A stretch of DNA of 64,000 nt, taken from Solen grandis (lineage: Eukaryota; Mollusca; Bivalvia; Adapedonta; Solenidae). The stretch is from assembly GCA_021229015.1 (NCBI GenBank), contig CM037782.1, positions 38,774,316 through 38,838,315 on the forward strand. The letters are read 5' to 3'. Shown here piece by piece: positions 11,727 through 23,700 of the stretch; the first letter of the stretch is position 1, and each line of letters opens with the position of its first letter. A program made the translations under genes and the position numbers. The notes below the pieces were generated by a model. It worked only from the letters and a program-made list of their open reading frames with translations. It was not told the DNA's origin and searched no databases.

Positions 11727-14700
11727 ATGGGTACAAACAACAAAAGGATTGTATATGTTGGTAAGTTTTAATCTTATCCTACATGTTGTGTGTAGAAATT
11801 TGTATCAAGTCAAATGATCAAATTTAATAATGACGGCCCCAAAATACAGGGACATATCTACTCCAGTCTGAAAAAAAATCATCCTATTTCATTTCTTGAA
11901 CTTCACAAAGTCTATCTTGGACATGACGTGAAGGTGCAGGATATGCTTTGTCTGACTGAACACTATGATGTGCATGACAATACAACCAAAATCATGAATT
12001 TTAAAATAATCTGGTGATATTTAAAACCATGAACGTAGTTTAAAATCATCTGGTGATATTTATAAGTTCTAACATGTATTAAAATTATAGTCATGTGTTT
12101 CTGTTTTACTCCCTTGATACTTGTTACTAGACCACTGCCTTGAAGCTTTCAAGGGTGTCCTGTTGCAGGGGTGGTGAAATCTCATTTTATTTTACTTGTT
12201 CACGGACAACCAAAATTAAAATTTCACTTGTCCTTAGCAAAACACTACTTGTCCGTACTTTTTGAAAAACTATTGGTATAAAATATGGAAATAATTGAAT
12301 TTTTATTACTACTTCCAATAAATTAATTTAGGCATGTAAAAAGAAAAATATATAAACTACCTTAAAGGCATCTCAAAACCCTTATTAATGGTATAAAATA
12401 TTGAAATAATTGAATTTTTATTATGCCACAGTCTGTCACGATGTGACTGTCACACAGGTATTGTTCAAGATCCAAGTGTATGTATGCTATATTTGGGGGT
12501 TGAACATAGTCATTCACAGTTTGTAAAGGAAATAGTTGTGAATATACCAATTACGCAATCCTTAATACCAGAAATTATTCTATCAGTTCTTTTTTATTCT
12601 TTTTTATTTAATTAAATATAAATTTTTATTTGTTTTCTTTCTTACTTTGTTGGTTGATTTTGTTATTTCTTATACATTTTGTTATTTCTTTCTTTCATTC
12701 TTTTACTAGTTCTCATATATACATGTATTTTAATTTATATTTTATTTTGATTTTGAAGCAATTTAAAAAGTCATTCATTGTCAGAATAATGTCCTTCAGA
12801 CTCATTTTAAGTCATTTTGAGTACTAAAACTTGTATCTCTTTCATATATTTTCAAAATCAAATATTTAACTATGAAATAAATACATAATCATGCAGTTTC
12901 AAAATTGACACCTAGTAATTAATGCAATAAAGAATATGTAAGGGATCATACAGTAAACAACCCACATTATCACTAACATTCATTAAAATGCTTATGGCTT
13001 TGTGTAAAACTAGCCTACTGTCTCACTTCCATACTAGCAGGTAATTTAGTTTTGCATTAACCCATCAGAGGTTTTACTGTGACAGATTAGTACTATATTG
13101 GCTAAAGACTCCCTGCAGTGATGACCAGCAATTAGCAGGTCTGGTCACAGCAGGTGGGGGCCTAGCTCAGTGGGATACCACATTCCTTTCGAGATGTCTT
13201 TAACACTGAAATTTGAAACATTTGAAACAGCGCGGAGAGGTACAGTTAAACTTGTTGTGGAAAATATGCAAATTAGCAAGGCCTGGTTTTTCAGCATAAG
13301 ATGGCTATCTTTGTCTAAAAAATGAGTTCCTAAATATCAATTTTACAGTGATACTAGTTTAAAAATTTCACTTTTGTTTCTTGCTGACGAGTTTGTTTTA
13401 CAGAGGTAGACAGCTTCATCCATTCTATGTCAATATGCGGGCATTGGCAATTAAAAACGGGACTTCTAACAGTTTGACTATAAGATATGGGTGGTGTTTT
13501 ACTACTGCTAGTGTCTGCCCTTTCATTATATATATAATTAAATGTTGATTTCTTATGTTTTGTTGTTATGTTCAGTATACATGTAGCACACTTGTCAAAA
13601 TTAAATTCCATTTGTCATATTTTACTCCATTTTACAAAATTATTAAGGTATTTTTTAGCTCGACTATTCGAAGATTATGAGAGCAACTATTCGAAGATTA
13701 TGAGAGCTATTGTAGTCGCCCTGGCGTTGGCGTTGGCATTGCAGCTTTTGGTTAAAGTTTTGCGTGCAAGTTACTATCAACCTTATATCTCAATAACCAT
13801 TTATGGTATTGACTTGAAAGTTTATAAGTATGTTCATGGGCATCAGACAACCAAGGTAGATAACTCTTGACTGAATTTAATATGAGTAATGGCCCCTTTT
13901 TAACTTAGAAATTTTGGTAAAAGTTTTGCATGCAATAGAAAATTTGGTTAAAGTTTTGCAGGCAAGCTACTGTCTAGTTTGTATCTCAATAACCATTCAT
14001 GGTATTGACTTGAAAGTTTATGAATATGTTAAGGGGCATAAGACAACCAAGGTAGATAACTCTTGATGGAATATATTGCAAATTATGGCCCCTTTTTAAC
14101 TTAGAAATTTTGGTTAAAGTTTTGCATGCAAGATACTCTCATGCTTATATCTCAGTATCCAGGCATGCGATTGATTTGAAACATCTTTAATATGTTTAGG
14201 GGTATCATACTTTCATGGTAGGTAACTCTTGATAGATTATGTTACTAATTATGGCCCCTTTTTACCCTTAGAAATTTTGGTTAAAGTTTTGCATGCAAGG
14301 TACTTTCATGCTTATGTCTCAGAGTCCAGGCATGTGATTGATTTGAAACATCTTTAATATGCTTAGGGGTATCATACTATAAAGGAAGATAACACTTAAT
14401 GGAATATATTAAAAATTATGACCCCCTTTTAACTTTAAATTTTGGTTAAATTTTTGCATTCAAGCTACTATCCAGCTTATATCTCTCAGAAATTGCTTGT
14501 GGAATTGACTAGAAAGTTAAGGAGTGTCTTCAAGGGCATGAGAAAACTAAGGTGGATAACTTTTGGACTGATGCAAATTATGGCCCTTTTCTAACTTGGA
14601 TTTTTGGTTAAAGTTTTGCATGCACAGTGTTAATGTGCTTATGTCTCAGTAACTAGGCATGGGATTGATTTTAGACATCATAAAAATATTAAGGGGTATC

Positions 14701-17700
14701 AGACTATCAAGGTATATCATTTTTGACTATTATTATGTACAGGGTATGTGAAGGGCTAGAATTGAAATTCATTTCATTTGATTTACCAACAAGCATTTTG
14801 AATAGTCGAGCGTGCTGTCCTCTGGCAGCTCTTGTTATAGAATTTGATGGTCTTTGAATATATAAATGGCCCAATAGATAACACAGTCATCTGCAAATAA
14901 AAGAATGGTGAGTGATTTGATGAGGCAATGTCATTGATGAACACTAAAATCAGGGTGGGTCCAAGCACCATTCCCTTGGGTACACCAGATGTCACAGTAG
15001 TTAGGAAGGATGATCCCCCCCCATTGATTACAACATGTAAATTGATGTTTTTGATGTCCCTGTAAGAAAGCAGAATATTTTGTGCCTCCCTAATGGGCAT
15101 TATTGCACAAGAAACTGGTTAAAGCCATGGTGTGGCACCAACTTATGAAAGAAAAATAAAACTATAAACAGTATGTGTCCAAACTATTTATTTGTGCCAG
15201 TCCCATCTTGAAGTGTTGTTACATACTCTAGTATTGATTGCACGCTTGTGGTATATGCCAAAGCTTTATTTATTTAAAACCAAAAGGTACACTTTGCAGC
15301 TCAAAATTTCCTTCAATCACATATTTTTTATGCAATGCACATTGACAGCTTATTTATCACCTGTGTTTTCTTTTAAGGTGGCCTTTCAGAAGAGGTGGAT
15401 GAAAAAATTCTTCATGCAGCTTTCATTCCATTTGGTGAAGTAACAGATATCAACATCCCTTTAGATTATGAAACAGGTGATTTCTTTCAATTCCTCTCTC
15501 GTTTGTAAATGATGATTTTCTGCTCATCTTTAGAAAAAGGAAATACATAATTTCAGTATATCAACAATTATTTGTATTATAAGTATAGACGTCTCCGCTT
15601 GTACCGAATCATCGTTGATACTGCAGTAATCTGAAAATGCACTAATTTGCATATGTGGTACCACCTGTAAACAAGACAATTTGACCTAGACTTCACTTTA
15701 GTAAATCATGAAGTTAAACTTTTCTTGTGAATTCAAACTTGCTGTTAAGAAGTTACATCCAAATTAAACCTCAGTGTTACCAATTTATTTTTCATTAAAT
15801 AGATGTCATCATAAATTCAAAAATATATATCAGCTAAAGAAGGGAATACTTTTTTAGGTGTTCACAAAATTCATGAATTCAAGTTGTTTTACTGTAGATA
15901 TACAAATCATAAAAATATCTTTCTAAAATAATTAGGATTTAATGATATTCTCTTTTGATATGAAAAGTCTAATAAGTATTGATGTGTCCAACCTGATAAA
16001 AATGTAGCATAGCAAGTAATTAGAGAATTTAACAGTGTTTTTTTTATCTTTTTTTATTATAGAAAAACACAGAGGATTTGCCTTTGTTGAGTTTGAGTTG
16101 TCAGAGGTGAGTAGCTTCAGGTGTCCTTCTCCTAGAGTGACACCAAGATAAAAAAATGAAATAAAGAAGTGACTAGTCTATTGTGGCCTGTCTGTATAAC
16201 ATTATACAAGGAATAGAGATACAGTTTTGTGATCTGAGCAAAGAATTTGAAAAAAATAGGAAAACAGTGCTCCACTGTCAGAGAATCATTTATCTAAGTT
16301 ATAATTACAATAATTACATGTAATGACATTTTATAATGAATACCAAGATATTCTACATACATATTTAACATCCATTGAAAGTGAACCATTGAACGCCTGT
16401 CACACTTTTTCTGTCATGCTTCAGGAGGTGACATGTGTTGTTTTTTAATATGATAACATTTTGATTCACAGGATGCTGCAGCAGCAATTGACAACATGGT
16501 GAGTGGTTTAGAAATTTTGCATTTCATACATATACCAATATATCTGGTATCTCTTCTAAAGAGGAAAAGTCCTGGTGGCTTGTAGTTTGAGCACCTGCTC
16601 CGTAACCAGGAAGTTGTGGGTCTAATCCCTGGCTGTGACATAACACAGTCCTCAAAAGTTATTTGGGTATTTCTTGCTTGTGCTTGGTGCTCAGCAAGCA
16701 AGGGTAGATCCAGGACTGGTTGGCTCGTTGTCAAGATGATCATATGACTGGGTGTGGTATCATGCCAATTGTCTAAGGCATGACATTACAGTGAGGTAGC
16801 AATATATCTGTCTCAAGTAGACACAAATCCCCAAATGACAGAAATGCTGTCCGAGAAAACAATAAATAATTATCCTCTAAATCGAAAAGGTTGATCTGAG
16901 TAACAATTTACATGGAATTCTTAATTTAATCAGTGTTAATACTCAAAAATCTCTTTAAGTTGTCTTGTCTGGTAATTTGGCAAATTTGCTAATCTAAGAA
17001 ATATGTAGCTAAACAGTAAGTATCATTGTGAAGTTTGAATAACCAAATTGACAAATGCATGTTAGAAAAAATTGGTGAATCTGTGCATTGATATATTTAT
17101 GATGCTGCATGCACTCAAAACACAAAACAAGAATAACTTTATTCATTTTTAATTTCATTTCTTATCCTTGTATTCTCTTCAAACAGAATTTCAAACCTCA
17201 TAGTGCAGTTGTTCATCATTCAACAAACACTTGTCATAATACAATAAAATTGATAGTTAAAGAGAATAATTTTACCCACATGCCCTGAGCTTTGTTATAT
17301 CACACTCAATTTTACTTTTCAGAATGATGCCGAATTGTTTGGCAAAACAATCAGATGTAACCTTGCTAAGCCAATGAAAGTGAAAGAAGGTCATGCCAGA
17401 GCAGGTACAGTACTGAAATGATCAAGTGTACATTGACCAATGAAAGGAGGATGCCTTGTGCCATAGCCATATTTAAACAGAAAATGTCACATAGAAATTT
17501 CCAAAGATGTCACTTGAATATAAGGAGTGTCACAAAGATTTTTCCAAAAATATGAAGACAATGCCAAATATCACATTGATGAAAAAAATCCTTTCCCAGC
17601 CCTGAGTTTGATTTGTACCAGTTAACAGTTACTAAGACTTAGACCCTATATGAGTCTCCAAAATTACGTCCTTTTGATTGACGATGTGCAGGTGGGCAGG

Positions 17701-20700
17701 CGCTGGGCGAAACTCAGGTTGACCTTCTTAATGTGCTGAAACTTCTTTGTCCTTCTTTTGATTGCTTCAATATTTGGACAATTTCTTAAATGGATGGACC
17801 TTTACATTATGCAGTTGACCCTTCTGATCTTGCCCATTGATCTACTTTTCATGGAAAAAAGCGGCATCTGAACAGGTTTACCTTTTTGGTTAATCTGCTT
17901 TACTTCTATGTACTTCTTTTGATTGCTTCAATATTTTAACAATGGCATAAGTGGCTGGACCTCTTCATTATACCTTGACCTTTGACCTACATTTAATGAA
18001 AGAAAGCCCAAACTTGCCCATAATACCATCAGGTCTTGTTTCTGATGATGGGGAAGGAACCTTATAAATTGGGGGATAAAAGCCTCAGGGGAAAGAAAAA
18101 TCCTTCTGTTAACAATAATTTTAGGAAATATTTTATCCAGGTTACAAAGTGTGGGAGTCTGAGGGCCCAAGTTGAGAAAATTGAGATTTACTGACTGTTG
18201 TGCCAATGAAAATGCTGTTTTCTTTTACTGGAAACCGATATATTTGAAAAGTTCTTATATCTTGAAAATTTGGATTTTTTCTTCAAAATTAATGAATAAT
18301 TCATAGTGTGTTGCATCAAGCTCTGTATGAAAATAACTGTGTAGTAGGAATTCATAACCAAATAAATGAATTCTTTAAACTCTTCTATGCTACATTATTG
18401 CTAAAATATTTTTTATTTGAGATTTTGTGTATTTTATGTTTAAATAACACAGTAGAAATATGTATATGCTGTTCTTTGAAAAAGGATAAGGGCATTAATC
18501 TTTTCTTTGAAAAAGGATAAGGTATGAATCTAAAAGTCCAAGAGTATCTCAGTAAAGCAGAGGTGACACATAGAGATCACTTTTCCGTTCGTCCGTCTAT
18601 CTGTCCGTCACACTTTTTCCTTCACGCTTCAGCAGGTGACACATGTGTTCCAGAGAACACTCTTGTAATGATGTGTATCTTTCTGGTTCCCAGTTTGGTC
18701 AGAGGACACCTGGCTCCAGGACCATGCTGGGGAAACAGTGATAGAGGAGGACAAGGGAGATAATCCAAATAAACGAGAGGCATCATCAGAAACAGTGAGT
18801 TCTCCATCTTTCTGTCTTTCACTTTAAATACCTATAACACTTATAAATTCAACATTTTTTTTTCATGAAAATAATATAGGGATGATTGTTTAACCAGTCT
18901 TTTTATTCTGAATGAAATCAAACACAGTAGGCTGATCCCATCAGTTGAAGCACATGTAAATGATTGTCAGTTTACAAATTTTAAATTAATCAGAATAGAC
19001 ACAATACGAGATACTTGTTCATAATATCATAACATAGGGATCACTTTTCCTTCATCTGTCTGTCCGTCTGTCTGTCCGTCACACTTTTTTTGTCAGGCTT
19101 CAGCAGATGACACACATGTTCCAAAGAACACTCTTGTTTAGAATTTTTTGTGTGCTAAACTAATACCCAAGTGTGTAGTAAGTCTATTTTACACAGGAAG
19201 TAACCTATTTGTTTACAGGAGAGTGTGACGGCTGCCAAGAAGAGTCGCAGCTCTTCCTCACAGGTGTTCCTGGACATCAAGATAGGCAGCAAACAGGCAG
19301 GTCGGATAGTTATTCAGCTGCGTCCTGATGTTGTCCCCAAGACTGCAGGTAACGTCCAGGACATCTGGTTGGCAGTTTTCATAATATAAACTTATCACTG
19401 AATCACATCACATTTGACATATCATGTCTCGTCCTACACTTTATGCCAAGACAAGTTGTGAGTGTGTTTATCACCTTTAGTTTTAGGTCCTTTTGAATCA
19501 TATGGGGGAAAAGACTAGTCCCTATCAATGCTTTCTTCTTGTTTATTTTTTCCCCCAATACTTTTCAGGGCTATTTTTCCTTCTTTATCAGGGTTTGTTC
19601 ATGGGCACCTTCCCCTCTGAAATATTCTTCAAATTCATGCACTTTTCCCAAATTTGCACCTTCCCCAGGATTTTCTTTCCCCAATGAAAATAAAAATGAC
19701 AATATTTTCCCCAAACTGTGATATAAGGTCCCTTCCCCAACATCTGAAAAAAAAAGCCTGCTTTTAGCAAGGAACAACTTAAAAATTCTTGACTGAACTC
19801 ACAATGTTTGGATCTGTTGTCATGGAATATAAATACTGAAGTTAACAGTTAGTAATAAGTATCTCAGTATGATTTAAATTTAACAGATATGAGCTTATTG
19901 CGTGTTTTTGAAAAAAATATATTCTGTTGCAAATATCATATTTAGTTTTTGCTTGGAAAACATTCTCAATTGAAATTGGATTATGTATTTATTGACACAA
20001 CATTGGTTTAAGCTTTGAGCCCATGCATAAATTAATTGCCCAATCATTTAACTGTGGTGAGGGATAGTATATGTTATTTCCCAGTTGATGTAACAGAAAA
20101 ATATTACATGGTTAGAACAACACTGAGACTGGTACCTCAAATGATTGCTCAAGATAGAACATGATATTGGTCAAAGAAAGCTTTCAGGTATAAAAGTAGT
20201 GCCTTTTTATTTTTCAGAAAATTTCCGATGTCTCTGTACTCATGAGAAAGGCTATGGATATAAAGGCAGTACCTTCCACAGAGTTATTCCTTCATTTGTA
20301 TCCTTTACTTCAACAAGTGTGATACTCTAGTTAGTCCAACTATACATAGAATAGTAGAAAACTTACTCAGGCGTTGAAGGTTGTGGTTCAATCCCTGACT
20401 GGGCATACCAAAGTCGTAAAAAATGGTACTGGTATAGTTCCCTTACATGGTGCTCAACATATAGGGGTAGTTCCAGGACTGGTTGGCCCTGTGTCAGGAT
20501 AATGTGACTGTCTCATGTAGACATAGCCTTCAAATGACCAAAATTCTGTCTGTTGTACGTTGAACCAACCACAAGAAATGAGGATCATAAGACATGTATC
20601 AAAGTGATTGTATGGTTTCATCAAAAGGTCTGTCGGGTGAGTGATCTGTTAGCAAAAGGTTAAAATACTGTTGGTAGATGTTAAACCCAACAAGAAACAA

Positions 20701-23700
20701 ACAGAAAATTTACTAGTTCATAGTTTATTAAGTGCAAACTTTATTTTAGATGTATTTCCTTTAGTTTAAAGGCATTAAATACCAAACACAATAAAATCAA
20801 TTTAATATTGTTTTCATGTTGTACAATGTAATCCTCTAATGATCTGAGTTTCTCAAAATCAATACTTCAAAGAACTTTGACTAAACATTAACTTCCAGTA
20901 GTCTAAACAGCATTTTATAAAGGTATTTTAGTTTACTATCCAAGTTTTCAGGCTACATTTTACATTTTGCTTTTTTTTTTTGGTTGAGAGAGTAAGCTAA
21001 ATAACACATTCAGTTTTAAGTTTTTTTAAAAAAAAATAAAAATTTTCTGCTTTAAGTTATGAATTTCATTAAAGAAGCAGGCATCCAAGTGCATTTAATA
21101 GTTGTCATAAAAAAGGAAAAAGTAGCTTTTTGCATATTTGAAGAGATTGTCTCATGATAGTTTAGACACTTTATATTAAATTTTAATTATTAACTATTTC
21201 GAGAAGATCTCAGAGAATATGTTTGTAACTAATTATGTTGTCATGATTTACTTTGAAATTAGCACTGCTCTGTTACAGGTGTGAACAGAAAGAAATTTTG
21301 ATTGAAATTAGTTTTATGTACATACAGAGATGGTTTAGCACTGTCATTAAACTTTCTGTTTTAATATTTTATGCTTTTACCATGGAAACTTGTTATATCA
21401 TCATAAAACCAGCACTTATTATTTTAAATAAATATTTTATAAGAGGAAAATTTGCTATAGCTCTAAATATTTCCAATTGGTTCAGGCTATAATCAGTGTG
21501 ATGTATAGTTTGTCCTTGGTAAAGTCACTGACTTTAAGACTCACTCAGCCCCTCACTGCGTGGGTTCGAGTCCCGGAAGCCTTCCAGGTGGCTTGCTGTA
21601 AGTTGGTGGTTCTACCCGGATGCCTTAGTGCCATGCTTCATACAGGCCTTGAAAAGTCGTTGAAAATGACTTTAACCTTGAGAAATACTTGAATTAAGTG
21701 TTGCATTGAGAAAACATAAAAATAGAACTGGAATTTCATTAAAAGTCCTTGAATTTTAGTAAACAACCTTGAATATTCAGAACTGCATAAGCAATGCATT
21801 TTAAATACAAAAATAGATTGATCAAAAGAAATAAAAAAGAAAAAAAGATCTTCATCCAAATAGTAACTGATGTATATTCGTGAATGAAATGCTCTTGGAA
21901 CTGAAATTGCGAATAAGTGTTGCATAAAATGTCATCAGACATTGTGTAAATGGTACTTTTCTTGTTTGTTTACTACATTTTGAGACAATTGTTTAGTGCC
22001 CAAATAGTTAAAAACACTGGCCATGAAAGGAAAGAAAAAAAATGTTCCGAAAGTTGCCTTGAAAAAAAGTTTTAGCCTTGTAAAATCATTGAATAGTCCT
22101 TAAATTTAGGTAAGAAAATCCTATATGAACCATGAGCGCACTTGGGATCTTCCTCCACCTGTAATTAGCTGGATGTCGCTTTATGACTGAAATTCTGTCA
22201 CAGCGATGGTAAACTCAGAAATCAATTGTAGTTTATCCTTAAATAATAACAGATGTGTCAGGGTGGGGACTTCACCAACCATAACGGCACCGGCGGCAAA
22301 TCTATATACGGTTCCAAGTTTGAGGATGAGAACTTTGTCTTGAAGCACACAGGACCAGGTATGTGTTATTAACATGATGAAAAGTGTTTATAGGTTTATA
22401 TAAATGTACATTGTATCACCTGTTTTATGTAGATGTGACACAAAAGATCATCATGCTTCTTTCAGCAGGTGACACACATGTTCCAAGGAACACTTCTTGT
22501 TATCATAAATAACTACTGTTATCCCAAAGTAATTTTTATCGATAAAGGGACTGGTATACAGATGAAGTCCACATGTCTACACAAGAGACCAGCATACACA
22601 TTCATGAATATTGAACTTGCCCTGCATTCAGTTAAGCATAACACTAGCAGCTTTTAGGGATTTGATTCCCTGCTTTCACTCTAGATGCTAACTGAACACG
22701 GCTGGAATGCATTTGTGAGAAGCATGTTCATTTAGCTGGGTGTTTTCCAAACACCTACATTGTTTGTTTAGACATTATATGTAATACTATCTCTAAAACA
22801 GTGCAACCTCTTATTGTTATGTTTATTCAACTGAACAAAGATATTCTCTAAGGAGAAGTTTGACAGACAGATGGAACAATTGGGAAACTTTATACATACT
22901 TAAACATGATGTTGAGTGAATATACTGGAATCACACTATTAAGCAGATGATGGGCTTCAGGAGTTTGCTTGTTGTCTTCAGATGAACAAGATATTTCCTG
23001 TATGTCCCTCACAACTTAATTTTTGGGTAATATTAACAAAAAGAATTCCTTTTTTCAAATACTGGGAAAGAATTAAAGCAGACTTCAATTGTTAACTTTA
23101 ACTATTTCCTGAAGGAGAAATTGTTAATTTGTTTCAGGTACTTTGTCCATGGCTAATTCTGGTCCGAACACAAATGGCTCACAATTCTTCATATGCACTG
23201 ACAAAACTGACTGGTAATTCTACTACTTTTTGAGAGTCTCGAATTCTAAAAATTATACATAGCACTATAATACATAAATATGTAGGAGTGAATTCCATAC
23301 TTTAATACATAAATAAACATCCTATATGAAGAAGTTACCTATGTCAAGTTAGTTACGTACTTGAATATATCATAAAATAGAATGATGAAATTATTTTATT
23401 TGACATTAAATTTTGTTGATTATGTACTTAAGAGAATTTCGTGGGTACATTTATTCGTTGATCTATGTTCTAGAAAATTTGAGGTCTATATAACAGACAA
23501 GTTTTCATTGCATTAATATTTGTGAATAAAACCCTTTACAAATTGACGAAAATTAGTGTCCCCTAAAATTAGTGATTTCACAGTAATCAGAATTCAAGTA
23601 TTACTTAGAGCTATTTAAGTACATTTAAGTTGAATTTGAGCCAGTTTCATACTAGTGCACTGAGCACAATTTTTATATCATTTTGATTATGTTTAAATCT

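Larger units (their letters stand above)
20298..22252 (+). other. PPIE intron 8, probable U12-type (minor spliceosome) intron
   Basis: The donor is /GTATCCTTT, the textbook U12 5' splice site and a poor match to the U2 donor rule (GTRAGT). Near the 3' end TATCCTTAAA (22235-22243) matches the U12 branch-point consensus TCCTTAAC except for the last base. The presumed branch adenosine at about 22242 is 10-11 nt from the AG, inside the short window U12 introns require. There is no long polypyrimidine tract. Other PPIE introns have U2-type donors such as GTAAGT or GTGAGT. Confidence 0.8.

Noticed and set aside
15192..15443. Plus ORF of 83 codons over PPIE exon 2
   Set aside because: It reads the exon in a different frame; the true frame is set by conserved RRM sequence and splice phase.
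21540..21565. tRNA gene suggested by GGGTTCGAGTCCC
   Set aside because: Only box B is present, no cloverleaf forms, and the flanks match a dispersed SINE.
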